NCBI GenBank assembly: GCA_016169945.1
Contig: JADLSH010000127.1
Location: forward strand, 932,501-996,500
From: Trachythela sp. YZ-2020
Taxonomy: Eukaryota; Cnidaria; Anthozoa; Malacalcyonacea; Clavulariidae
Length of the DNA: 64,000 nt
Direction: 5' to 3'
The notes beneath the pieces were generated by a model that ran no database searches, was not told the DNA's origin, and saw only the letters and a list, made by a program, of their open reading frames with translations. The translations under genes were made by a program, and so were the position numbers. Below are positions 11,620 to 22,135 of this stretch, piece after piece. Numbering within the stretch: the first letter of the stretch is position 1; every line of letters begins with the position of its first letter.

Positions 11620-11970
11620 AGCTGCGGTGGTTTCTGACTGTGTCTGAACTACCTGAAAAAGATTAAAAACACTTCAGAGTCGTTTCGAGCGAAGTCCTTT
11701 CTCAGAAGGTTAGTAGCTAATAGCTTTTCAGGTAGTTCAGACACAAATCACGACAGCTTATTGTAGAATACTACCTACACTGGACCACCACGATTGAGAT
11801 ATCTTTTTCAGGTAGTTCAGACACAAATCACGGCAGCTTATTGTAGAATACTACCTACACTGGACCACCGCGTTTGAGATATCTTTTTCAGGTAGTTCAG
11901 ACACTAACCACGACAGCTTATAGTTCATATAGAATACTACTTACACTGGACCCCCACGTTTAAGATAATT
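11620..11970. repeat. Tandem partial copies of the foldback family
   Basis: A GTTTCGAGCGAAGTCC core is followed by three direct copies of a roughly 80-base unit. Each unit contains CAGGTAGTTCAGACAC, CAGCTTATTGTAGAATACTAC and ACACTGGACC. The same unit, in the opposite sense, forms the array at 62085-62465. Confidence 0.8.
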
Positions 11971-12394
11971 TTCTAAACCCACAAAATATGGCGTGACGGC
12001 ACGCAAATGACAAATTTTATACCCCTAATCATACGGGTAGTCAAATCTAAAGCTCGATAATTACTCTGTCTCTGTGAGTTGAAAATTGGATAAAAACAGC
12101 GGTGCTGCTAATGACATAAATAAGAACCATATAAGGGTTAAGTCTTCGCGCACAAGACACTTGTAACTTATTTACAAACGTTTTTCGAGATTAAGACTCT
12201 GATTTTAAAGTATTATCCTATCATCCTGTTGGTTGCCACTTACTAGTATTTGTTTTTACAACCAATAATGAGTTATTGAAATTTACAAGCAATGAACGTG
12301 GTCAATAGGACTAAGATATTAGTCTCCACACCTTCTCACACTTCAGTCACGATATGGAACAAAACCTTTAACTGGATTAATCTAACTTTATTTA

Positions 12395-13250
12395 TACTGA
12401 ATAATAATAATAATAATAATAAAAGTCTTTATTGTAAAATATAGCATCACAACATACGTGTGGCTTTACAAGATTGTCAATAAGAAAGGCAAGAAGATTA
12501 CAATTCTATTGTACCTACAAACTAATTAGTTTCAAGATAGTAATTGACTCTAAATTATTTTATAATAAGTTTAAAATAGATAAAAATTAGAGCATTAGGT
12601 AAACCTACATACTACATCAATACCTAGTTATTAAAAATAATTGAATAAACATCTATTAAAAAAAGACCGTTTAAAACGTTCAGTTTTAACTTTAGGAAGA
12701 GTGAATGGGTGTTCTCGTTCTCTTAAAATCCTGTGTCTCTTCTCCGGGAGTAGATCATATAAGACATGATCAGGATCATTCACAATTTTATTAAATAACG
12801 TTTTGTCACGCTCTTCTATCAGTTCAGGCATTTTATATTCTTTTAAAACGTATCCGTATCGGTAGGCTCGTCTGAAAAATTTATCAATACGCTCTAGATA
12901 TTTCTTCAACAAGGCGGAACCCCAGACTTCAATCCCGTAATGAAATAACGATAAGATCAACGTTTCGAATAACTTATTAAGGTGATCCTTGGAATAACCA
13001 TACGACTTGCATACTCGTAAAATATACATACGGCTTCCAGCTTTCGATAATAGATTATCAACATGTATATCCCAGCAATTAGGGTCGTCTTGGAATGTCA
13101 TCCCGAGACGTTTTAACCATTCTTTGCGCTCGATCTCGCCAATTCGTGGTGGTAAGGGCTTTTGTGTTTTTCCACTCATGACCATTTCCCACGTTTTAGA
13201 TAAATTTAGCGACATTCTGTTCTCCATTGCCCAGTTATCAATGCTCAATC
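12395..13250 (-). mobile_element. 5'-truncated non-LTR retrotransposon, reverse transcriptase C-terminal part
   Basis: On the minus strand an open frame of 205 codons (13248 down to 12631) reads like the C-terminal third of a LINE ORF2 protein. It opens with the region NWAMENRMSLNLSKTWEMV, continues with WLKRLGMTF and ILSLFHYGIEVWGS, and has an Arg-rich end. This is the pattern of the post-catalytic 'thumb' of Jockey/CR1-like reverse transcriptases. The catalytic FADD box is absent, so the copy is truncated at its 5' end. The 3' end on this strand runs into a (TAT)n-type microsatellite tail at 12405-12425. It is a dead copy and no host function is suggested. Confidence 0.8.
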
Positions 13251-13384
13251 AGTTCTAAATTGTTCTCCTCTTATTGTATTTTTCAGCCGAATCTTTGCTA
13301 CACTCGATCTAGCCTGCACACTGGCTCCGCACGTTCGAGATATGTTCTCTTCAGAGTCGAGGTTCAGTAATGACAAACTCTTAT

Positions 13385-14622
13385 AGCTCGATCCAGTTTA
13401 CAACATTCGATCCTGTTTACAACATTCGATCCAGTTTACAACATTCGATCCAGTTTACAACATTCGATCCAGTTTACAACATTCAATCCTGTTTACAACA
13501 TTCGATCCAGTTTACAACATTCGATCCAGTTTACAACATTCGATCCTGTTTACAACATTCGATCCAGTTTACAACATTCGATCCAGTTTACAACATTCGA
13601 TCCTGTTTACAACATTCGATCCAGTTTACAACATTCGATCCTGTGTACAACATTCGATCCTGTTTACAACATTCGATCCAGTTTACAACATTCGATCCTG
13701 TTTACAACATTCGATCCTGTTTACAACATTCGATCCAGTTTACAACATTCGATCCAGTTTACAACATTCGATCCTGTTTACAACATTCGATCCAGTTTAC
13801 AACATTCGATCCTGTTTACAACATTCGATCCAGTTTACAACATTCGATCCAGTTTACAACATTCGATCCTGTTTACAACATTCGATCCAGTTTACAACAT
13901 TCGATCCAGTTTACAACATTCGATCCTGTTTACAACATTCGATCCAGTTTACAACATTCGATCCAGTTTACAACATTCGATCCTGTTTACAACATTCGAT
14001 CCAGTTTACAACATTCGATCCAGTTTACAACATTCGATCCTGTTTACAACATTCGATCCAGTTTACAACATTCGATCCAGTTTACAACATTCGATCCTGT
14101 TTACAACATTCGATCCAGTTTACAACATTCGATCCTGTGTACAACATTCGATCCTGTTTACAACATTCGATCCAGTTTACAACATTCGATCCTGTTTACA
14201 ACATTCGATCCTGTTTACAACATTCGATCCAGTTTACAACATTCGATCCAGTTTACAACATTCGATCCTGTTTACAACATTCGATCCAGTTTACAACATT
14301 CGATCCTGTTTACAACATTCGATCCAGTTTACAACATTCGATCCAGTTTACAACATTCGATCCTGTTTACAACATTCGATCCAGTTTACAACATTCGATC
14401 CAGTTTACAACATTCGATCCTGTTTACAACATTCGATCCAGTTTACAACATTCGATCCAGTTTACAACATTCGATCCTGTTTACAACATTCGATCCAGTT
14501 TACAACATTCGATCCAGTTTACAACATTCGATCCTGTTTACAACATTCGATCCAGTTTACAACATTCGATCCAGTTTACAACATTCGATCCAGTTTACAA
14601 CATTCGATCCAGTTTACAACGT
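13385..14622. repeat. 19-bp minisatellite, about 65 copies
   Basis: Units of CATTCGATCCAGTTTACAA alternate with a variant having CTG in place of CAG. Rare GTGTAC and AATCC variants also occur. Because 19 is not a multiple of three and the unit has no stop in the phases used, the array creates a 443-codon open frame with a 19-residue period. That frame has no other protein features and is not called a gene. The variant order is itself repeated: the rare CCTGTGTACAAC unit occurs at 13641 and 14135, exactly 494 bases (26 units) apart, in the same neighbourhood of variants. Confidence 0.95.
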
Positions 14623-14806
14623 TTCACTGTTTTTCTTAGCAGCATGCAGGAAACGCCCAAAGCGTAGGAGCCTAGTCTCAGGCTCCAAACCGGGTGTGTA
14701 GTTAGTCGTGGGTCACGCTGCGCGCGCGTCTGCCCTCGCGTGTTTTTAATACGTGTGCGACTGCATTGCAAACAGTGTACGAGGCTAGTATGTATGGGGG
14801 AAAGGG

Positions 14807-14880
14807 TGTCGGTGGCTCAGTGGTTAGTGCATGTGTCTTTCAATTCCTGTAATATGCAGCTGTCTGATTATAAAGCTCCC
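14807..14880 (+). mobile_element. SINE family 2, head fragment
   Basis: GTGTCGGTGGCTCAGTGG and the phrase AATATGCAGCTGTCTGATTA are the head of the second SINE family, whose longer copies lie at 21550-22135, 29505-29880, 31405-31660, 35605-35860 and 38285-38630. Here the head is cut off and joined directly to the tail end of an inverted SINE-1. Confidence 0.7.
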
Positions 14881-15234
14881 CTCATCCATACATACATACA
14901 TACATGCATTATTCAGCTAACTCCCCGTTGGGGTTTTCAGTTACGGATTACATCAAGTCTCTAGCTTACCTATAATTATTATGTACGTAGCCTACATTAT
15001 CTATTTTTACAACAATTGTGATATTACTTTCATAATCTGTCTATCCTGACTCACCCAGTCAACTTTCCCTGTGGGAGGAAACCGGAGTGCCCGGAGAAAA
15101 CCCACGACTTTCGACAGAGCGTTGACTTACTCTTTTTACATGAGTGTGATGAGTAAAGTCCTCAGCGAGAATCGAACTTAAGGCCCAGAGGTGAAAGGCG
15201 CTTGCTCTGACGACTGAGCCACCGAAGCCCCATC
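14880..15234 (-). mobile_element. tRNA-derived SINE (family 1), full-length inverted copy
   Basis: This is the reverse complement of the element at 2334-2673. Read on the minus strand it begins ATGGGGCTTCGGTGGCTCAG, contains GTTCGATTCTCGCTGAGG and ends in a run of ATGT repeats next to position 14890. The two copies agree over the tRNA-like head and the unrelated body, which rules out a functional tRNA gene. Confidence 0.85.
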
Positions 15235-15580
15235 CATACTATGCATGACCTCATCAGACGCAAGCGAGAAGAGTACTATAGTGCTTTCAGTTTGACTCAA
15301 CCAACACCACAGCGAGGTTTTCTCCGAGTGCTATAGTTATTTCCTGCAGTAACACTGGATCGACTGATCAAAACGCGCGATAGTTCATTTATCGGAAAAA
15401 CAATATATTGTATTGTTTCATGTTATACACATTTAATGTATGCTATATTCATATATGCTATATTCATGCTACAAACTTGATATTTGAAACAAGGTCATGA
15501 AACGAACACTATATATGTTAATGAATTTATAATCAAAATAGTTCTTGCATATATTTTGTGGTGACTAATTACAACTATAT

Positions 15581-15832
15581 ACAATAGATATTTTTCATAA
15601 TGACGTCAAACGCGGATGACCACTTGTCGGAGGAATTCCGTGTCTCACGGAAGAATTTTTAGCAACAATTCGCATCGAAAATGATGTTATATGCAATTTT
15701 ATTGGCTCAGCAACGAGTTGAATTGTGAATTGTTAAAAATTTCCGTGTTAGATCGCCTTTACTCCCGTAAAGGAAAAGCAGGAGCTGAAGTGTTTATCCG
15801 CGATTGACGTCATTATGAAAAAGGTCTATTGG
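15581..15832. mobile_element. MITE with inverted ends TTTTCATAATGACGTCAA
   Basis: TTTTTCATAATGACGTCAA followed by CGCGGAT on the left is mirrored by ATCCGCGATTGACGTCATTA on the right. Inner arms pair around GCAACAATTCGCAT and AATTGTGAATTGTTAAAA. It is non-coding. Confidence 0.75.
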
Positions 15833-15857
15833 CTTATTGCCTAACAAAAACAAGTAG

Positions 15858-15975
15858 GGTTAAAAATATATATCAAATTTTGTTGGCATTTCACTCGATT
15901 GAATAATTGTAGATGAACAAAAACCCTTTCAACTATTATTCAATCGAGTGAGATGCCAAAATTTTTGATATTTAC
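15858..15975. repeat. Short strong hairpin (about 45-bp arms)
   Basis: GGCATTTCACTCGATTGAAT on the left pairs with ATTCAATCGAGTGAGATGCC on the right across a spacer of about 22 bases, with flanks that continue to pair. It is most simply a minimal foldback element. Its size and shape also resemble a microRNA precursor, but nothing else supports that. Confidence 0.7.
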
Positions 15976-16040
15976 CCATAACCTAACATGGCAGTACCAT
16001 CGTATATATACATGAACTTGTGGTTAGAGCTCGACAGCTG

Positions 16041-16180
16041 GACTCTGTAGCTCAGTTGGTTAGAGCGCTGCACCGGAATCGCAGGGCCGCAGATTCAATT
16101 CCTGCCAGGGACCTATAGTTGCATTTTTCGCAGCTGTTCCTGATTAGGTCTAATAAATGTATATAATTTAAAAAAATATA
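16041..16180 (+). mobile_element. tRNA-derived SINE (family 3) or tRNA-like remnant
   Basis: GACTCTGTAGCTCAGTTGG opens a cloverleaf-like sequence with a perfect D stem (GCTC/GAGC) and a T loop TTCAATT. However, the acceptor stem has an A-A clash, the T stem and anticodon stem each have a mismatch, and the position before the anticodon is C instead of T. A conserved-looking non-tRNA tail (CTATAGTTGCATTTTTCGCAG, then TCTAATAAATG) follows immediately, as in tRNA-headed SINEs. Confidence 0.65.
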
Positions 16181-16655
16181 TACTACAGTATATTGTTCAA
16201 TATAGTTTTAAACTTCCTGCATTTGCATGACAATCAGATATGTTATCACAACCATAATTATTCAGTTACTAGATTAATACTATAGAATTATTTTTGAATG
16301 TTTTATACATAAAAAAATGAGCTTTGTATGTGTGTATAAACAGTCTACAACTCTAAATAATTTTCAGACTTTATACAATATATGTTTTGCAACAAAAATT
16401 AATGGTATTTCAATATACTGACCAGTGTTAGCAATTAATGATATTGTTGTCAGCTAAAGTCATGCAATAATAACATGTGAATTTTAAACTAATTAGCATT
16501 TTCTGCCACTTGACTTTATCTAGAAATGGCTGGAATATTAAAAGCTTCCAGAAACAAATGTTAACAGCAATTTAGCTAGGAAGTCGTTAACGTACGAACC
16601 TTTTTAACACTGTTTATTACAGGAAGTCCATTACACTCAGTAGTTTTCTGTATTT

Positions 16656-16854
16656 CTATAGACTGACTTGCAGAATTACTGGAGTACGGTCCATAGTACT
16701 CCATGGAGTACACGCATAGTCTCGACTTCATTCTTTGATTTTTTATCAATTCTTTTCAGAAAGTTTCTGTCTGTTTTCAAATTAAAAGAATTAATTCGAG
16801 GCTATGCATGTGTAAATGATGGCATGCTCCAGTAATTCTGCAAATGGTCTATAA
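16656..16854. mobile_element. Small MITE with CTGCAGAATTACTGGAG-like ends
   Basis: CTTGCAGAATTACTGGAGTA on the left is mirrored by CTCCAGTAATTCTGCAAATG on the right, flanked by TATAGAC and GTCTATA. The interior is AT-rich and non-coding. Confidence 0.7.
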
Positions 16855-17958
16855 TTATAATGCGCATTTCGCCTGCATATAGAGTACTTGCATATAAATA
16901 AGCCTTGTGTACAACTGAGCTACAATCTTGATGAATATTTTCATGCTATATCCTGGATGCCTTCAATATTTCTCCATTCAATGATGTTTTACATGATAAC
17001 GTTTGCGCGCGCAGAACGATGGGATGTTAGAGTGCCAGCGCGCGCAGAATGATGGGAAGTGGTCAAGTGGATGACCTGCAGCGCAAACTTCATGTAAGAT
17101 TATATCTTGAGCGCGTGGTACCAGTGTAAGTCGGCGTCTATACACGATACCTGAAATATTCAAAACGAACTTCGACGTTTCGAGCAAAGACACTTCGTCT
17201 GGAAGTTAGACGATATTTTGCTTCGCCACTACTTGCTTGCTAGACTGGCAGAACATGGCGTGACCAGCGCGCTAATTAATGACAGGTCTTGTACTCGTCT
17301 TCAAACGTAAAGCTCTCAAACGTAAAGTTTTTGTCTATCTTGTTTTATATAATATCTCATTTACATTTCATTGCCCGTGGTATACCGGAAATAATTGCTT
17401 TAAAAATAAATCTATTTTTACACTTACATATTATTTTTACTTTATATCTATTGTTATGCATTAGTTATTTTGTGTAACCAGGACATGCGATAGCTCTAAA
17501 GTGCATTGTTGTGGAGTTGTGCATTTCTTGTGATGTAATTATAGCTTTCGTTACCATAATAGTATAAATTATCAACCATGGAAAACTACTAATAATAATT
17601 GTTGATATTGTTCCAGATTATTCTACGTCTCTACGACCAATATTCCACCACAGCGCACTTGTGGTAAACTATTTTAGCTCTCTGTCACTATTTTTGCCCA
17701 ACCAAATCTTGACTTTGAGTAACCTGGGTAAATAACATGTGTATGAATGTTATATTGTATTTAAAACGGAGCATCGCGATGCCATTCAATTATAAGTTAT
17801 TAAAAGCTCAAGTATTTCCGCTTTTCATGCCATATATAACCTCTGAGGTCAGAAAGATCGCTTCAAATTTCACTCCGCAATGAATCTGCGCGATTGAATT
17901 ACAAGCTAAAAAGAAACAGTGGTTTTATATTCATTTCGAATCAAAAGCTCGACTCGCG
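16855..17958. other. Region upstream of GAS1-like B
   Basis: It contains a direct duplication of GCGCGCAGAAYGATGGGA (about 17009 and 17040) and a partial foldback-family copy at 17130-17215 (TTCGACGTTTCGAGCAAAG). The rest is AT-rich. No exon is seen; the sequence just before 17959 should hold the promoter and 5' UTR. Confidence 0.45.
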
Positions 17959-18753
17959 ATGTACAAAACCATTCTGCCGGTTATATTTGGTCTTTTCCAA
18001 GTGCTCAAAGCGAACAAACCTCCTAAACTTTGCGTGACCGCGACCAAGAATTGCCGTGATGATGTTTTCATGTGCGGCATTGCGTATGGCCGCTTCATGT
18101 CTGCTTGTGACTTGGTCCCAAAACCAATGTCGACAAGAAGCAACAAGAATTTGACCAGCTACGTAGCACCACCAACACGTAAACCTTGTTCCAGAGAGTG
18201 CGTAGAAGCTATCGAGGTTTTAAAACATACAAAACGAGGCAAAGTGTTACACGAATGCGATTGCCAATTCGACGGTGAATGTCTTATCGTCAAAGCTCGT
18301 GTCGCGAAATGTTTCAACAGAACTAACCGTCGTGCGATCGGTTGCACTCTGGCGCTATGGAATTGTACAAGGGACCCGACTTGTAGGTTTCTACAGAGCA
18401 AATTTCTTGGAGATTGCCATGAGATGATCAACGGAGTTCGATGCGAGAAGAAGTGTCAACGAATACAAAAAAGATTATTTCATGCCACTTACGGGAAACG
18501 TCTAGCGGATTGCGAATGTGACGGCCCTACCGAAGCATATTGTCGTGCTATCCGAGGACATGCTAAACAATTACGATGCCAACCAGGGATGGATGGATCT
18601 GGTACGCCTGTTTTTACCTACGTTGCTACAGACTCTGAAATAATACACGGAGTCGGAGACGTCGAACAAAACAGCGAAAAGAACAACACTGCTAATTTTC
18701 AAACACCTTCATGGCCGTTATTGGTATTGGTTTTAATATTATTTTTACTTTAA
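17959..18753 (+). CDS. GAS1-like (GFR-alpha-like cysteine-rich) protein B, GPI-anchor type
   Basis: This is a single-exon gene of 264 residues with a hydrophobic signal peptide (TILPVIFGLFQVL). Two cysteine-rich modules are arranged as in protein A: CVTATKNC, CSRECVEAI and HECDCQFDGEC in the first; IGCTLALWNC, RCEKKCQRIQ and LADCECDG in the second. The CDC/CECDG signatures and the phrase KHTKRGKVLHECDC match vertebrate GAS1 well. The last 16 residues (SWPLLVLVLILFLL region) form a hydrophobic C-terminus without cytoplasmic residues, after a Ser/Asn/Thr-rich spacer, as expected for a GPI signal. The likely role is a cell-surface co-receptor in Hedgehog or GDNF-type signalling. Proteins A and B are clear paralogues about 9.3 kb apart on the same strand. 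Both lack introns, so tandem duplication is the simplest origin. Confidence 0.82.
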   Translation: MYKTILPVIFGLFQVLKANKPPKLCVTATKNCRDDVFMCGIAYGRFMSACDLVPKPMSTRSNKNLTSYVAPPTRKPCSRECVEAIEVLKHTKRGKVLHECDCQFDGECLIVKARVAKCFNRTNRRAIGCTLALWNCTRDPTCRFLQSKFLGDCHEMINGVRCEKKCQRIQKRLFHATYGKRLADCECDGPTEAYCRAIRGHAKQLRCQPGMDGSGTPVFTYVATDSEIIHGVGDVEQNSEKNNTANFQTPSWPLLVLVLILFLL

Positions 18754-20490
18754 TTTTGTGATTTTAACTTTAATTGTTTAGCTAGGTTGCTCCCGTAATG
18801 TTTGTTTACTTATAAATATATTTGTAAGTATAGCATTCTTGTTAACTAATTGTTTCCTTTAAGGCTCGTTAATTAGTTGGTATTCTTTTGGTTCAAATGC
18901 TCAATTATGTGAGCTATTGAAGCTTAGTCGTTCTAGGTAATTCTGTTTCGTAAATATTTGTACATATTGTTCACAAACTCGAGAAAGAGACATTAAACTT
19001 GATAGGTTTTAGGCTAGATATTTGGTGAAACATTCGAACAGTTTTCTTCTATCGAGTTTTCACCCACAAATGATGATGGATGATTATGAGTTGTTTGCGT
19101 TGCTCGAGTTTGTAGCTGTTGTCATATGCTAGGCTTTATAGATACGTAAACGATTTCTAACGACGATTTTTTGCCGCAAAAATACGCACAAATGTACAAT
19201 ACATATTTGACTGAGATGGTTTTCTGCGTAAAAAAATTTACAGACCAAAAAACGAACCATAAGTGTTCTGTAATGATCATACATCATCGATCCTTCGCTT
19301 CGCCATTTTGCGCTTAAAAATCGTCATTAAAAATCTTCAACTCCTAATGGTTGTATATCGAAGTTTCTTTGAAAAGAACAGTTTAATCGTAGTATGTAAA
19401 GTGTAATAGGCTGCTGTGGTCTGTGTCTGAACTACCGGAAGACAGTTCGAGGAAAGGCCTTTCGTCAAGAGATCAGTGAGGCCTTCGCTCGAAACCTACT
19501 GAATCTCCAAGTGGTTTTAATCATTTTCAGGTAGTTCAGACACCGTCTACGACAGCCTATTGTAGAATTCTACCTATTCTGGACCCTCCCGTTTGTGTTA
19601 AGACTATAAACGACAGTTTAAACTTTTTGATAAAAGCGCAAGTCTACTTTAAACATCTTCATGTAAAATTTCGATGACGCAAAACTGTTCCGCCATTGTA
19701 GTCACAGAAACTTCGTGTAAACCAGTCTTTCAGTCCTCGGTAGTGTTTCATTTAAGTGTACATAGTAAATTACGTTTGTAGCTGTTCACTAAATCTACGA
19801 CTTTGTGTAAATATTACAGTATTTTCCACTTAAAGTTGTGTGTCGTTCTCTAGAGATTAAACCGATATGAATGAAGATATTGCGCAAAGAGTATTTCGTA
19901 TTGCGCGTTCAAGTAGGTAATAGTTCGAGATAAGAAATTCCTATAACTTATAACGAAATCTGCTCTAATGTAGTAAAGCCTCAATTAAATATGTTTTTAT
20001 GGCTTACTTATAATTAGCCAGTATATAAACAAATTCGTGGAACTTAATTTGTTTACACAACCCTGTGATTTGTGTTTTCCTTCGTGTGTGCGGGGGGACC
20101 CTTCCTCAAAAGATTTTAGTTGTATCTCTTATTTCGATTTGTAATTATCCTTGGCTTTGCTGTAAAGTCGAAGTTTTTAAATATCGTAAAAAGAATAATG
20201 GTTCACTTGCGCGCGTGCAAGGCCAAAGGCCAAAGCACAGGCCAATGCCACGCCAAACGGCGTAGACTAACCATGTACATCCAAAGAACTCTAGAACAGT
20301 CGTTCCAAATACAGCTATCGGATCGATCTAACTCTTACAAAAGTAAAGAGCACGCCTAGATAATTCCTAATGGGGCTACCAACAAATTTCTCCATTCATC
20401 TGTCGTCTGCCAATCATTTTAAACCTATATATTCAACTTGATATGGACCATTAACATCTGTGACGCCGTCTTATAAATCCTCAAAAAGTT
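18754..20490. other. Long non-coding region after GAS1-like B
   Basis: The AT-rich 3' flank carries a foldback-family copy at 19405-19600 (TTTCGTCAAGAGATC and CAGGTAGTTCAGACACCG). Short open frames around 20065-20360 lack any recognisable domain or splice support. Nothing else is called. Confidence 0.45.
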
Positions 20491-20750
20491 CGGTTCTTGC
20501 AACGCAATTTCTGACACAGAGCGATGTTAGGTAAAATGTACATTCGCAGAGAAATTGTGAGCATGAATCTTGTTTTACTTTGTCGATATTTTTCTTGCTA
20601 AACATGTCCAGAAGCCAACAAATAAATGAATGAGAATGATAATATCGGTGGAATGAAACACAGGCCATGTTCACTGTTTTTCTGTGCGTACATTTCTACA
20701 TAACATGGCTCTGTGCAGAAATTGCGTTGCAAGTTGCAGCAAAAATTGCC
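20491..20750. mobile_element. MITE with CAACGCAATTTCTG ends
   Basis: TTGCAACGCAATTTCTG on the left is mirrored by CAGAAATTGCGTTGCAA on the right, and the pairing extends inward over about 50 bases (ATGTTAGGTAAAATGTACA against TGTACATTTCTACATAACAT). Relatives are at 7085-7215 and, inside the CLPX gene, at 60850-61030. The CTCACAATTTCTCTGCGAA module is shared by all. Confidence 0.75.
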
Positions 20751-21207
20751 CCTTGTACAGGAATGGCCTTAAGGCGGCTTGGTTGCCTGATTCATAGCTA
20801 TGTGGTTCTTAAATCATATTTTTCTGGTGTATTTGGTAGAGAATTGCATAGGTTTCATATCATATAACTATGGCAGCCTCACGCCACTCTCAGAACTATT
20901 AAATTTCATTTGCTCTATTGCAAAACTGCAAAAAGATCTTCTGATTATTTGCCGTTGAATTGAAACCTTCTCTGACCAAGGTCAAACTCATTGAAGAAAA
21001 TTATCCACTCTAACTTGTGTCCTTGACAGTTAATTATCGCTTGAGGCCCTCTGTCATGCCACAGCAAGAAAATGACCTTTGTGAAACAATGGATGGCCTT
21101 TCTGTACTCTGCTGTACGTGCATTTATATATTTTGCTTTAGGAATATGAATAATTCTATATTTCCCATGCATTACTAAGGAATATTTGGGCATTTCGCTC
21201 GATAGAA

Positions 21208-21327
21208 ATTAATGTTGATGGTGTTTGTAGATGGAAATGTTGGAGCGAGCCTATAGAGTCTATGCTATGGATGCATTTTTCCCATCTAAATATGTATATA
21301 ATCTACAAACACCATCAACATTACAAA
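21208..21327. mobile_element. Mini foldback with 20-bp perfect ends
   Basis: AATGTTGATGGTGTTTGTAG at the left end is exactly mirrored by CTACAAACACCATCAACATT at the right end, about 75 bases apart. The interior is unrelated and non-coding. Confidence 0.75.
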
Positions 21328-21549
21328 AGGAATGAATGTTTTATCAATTGTTCAAAGGCGTAGGAAGCTAGTTCAAGTTGGAGAGGCACTTTCGTCTTAA
21401 GGGCACCTCTTTTATTAGAAAAAGGCACTTGTCCCATTGTTTTAGCTGGTGAAAAGGGCACGTGGGGTGACACGTGTCCCCATACCGCCTGGTACTACGC
21501 CAGTGCAATTGTTTAAGTGGTAGTTTAATTTAATGGGTGTTATGAGGTG

Positions 21550-22135
21550 TAGGTGGCACGGTGGTTAGTGAATGTCCCTTACAACTATGACTGGGTTTGA
21601 TCCCAGTAATATTCAGTTGTCTGATTATATTGTATGTAAGTAGAATGTTTAGTTCCAGTTTCAGCAGATGGTACTCCGCTTACCTCCTGTAGTCCTGGGT
21701 CAATACGAGGTGGCCGTACTGGATCTAGGATCTAGAACTATTTAGAACTGATATGAAGTGATAGAGCTATCCAGTATAAATAAAGTTAGTTTAGTTTAGG
21801 TTTTCCTCCTGTAGTAACACTGCAGCAATAAGGATGACTCTTACTGTACCTCTAGGAAGAACAGTTTAGAACTGATAAAGCTATCCAGTATAAATAAAGT
21901 TAGTTTATTTTTGGTTTCCTCCTGTAGTAACACTGGATCAATAAGGGATGGCTCTTACTGGACCTCTAGAGAGAACGGTTTAGAACTGATAGAGCTATCC
22001 AGTATAAATAAAGTTAGTTTAGTTTAGGTTTCCTCCTGTAGTAACACTGGAGCAATAAGGAATGGCTCTTACTGGATCTCTAGAAAGAAAATTTAGTGCT
22101 GATAGAAGTATCCAGCATAAATAAAGTTAGTACTA
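21550..22135 (+). mobile_element. SINE family 2 with a tandemly repeated tail
   Basis: The head (GTAGGTGGCACGGTGGTTAG, then GGGTTTGATCCCAG, then ATTCAGTTGTCTGATTAT) is tRNA-like. It is followed by about four direct copies of a roughly 110-base tail unit. Each unit reads TCCTCCTGTAGTAACACTG, GGATGGCTCTTACTGGACC, CAGTTTAGAACTGATAG and ATCCAGTATAAATAAAGTTA. The same tail, in one to four copies, is seen in every other family-2 copy in the window. Confidence 0.8.

Noticed and set aside
13385..14622. CRISPR-like array
   Set aside because: Units are contiguous with no unique spacers, in an animal genome. This is a minisatellite.
13370..14701. 443-codon open frame as a repeat protein gene
   Set aside because: It is produced entirely by a 19-base satellite, has no unique coding flank, signal or splice support, and the variants look neutral.
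16041..16118. Functional tRNA gene
   Set aside because: Mismatches in three stems, C before the anticodon, and a SINE-like tail make a working tRNA unlikely.
20945..21193. Minus-strand 82-codon frame as a gene or transposase fragment
   Set aside because: No recognisable motif, and neighbouring sequence is repeat-derived. Too weak to call.
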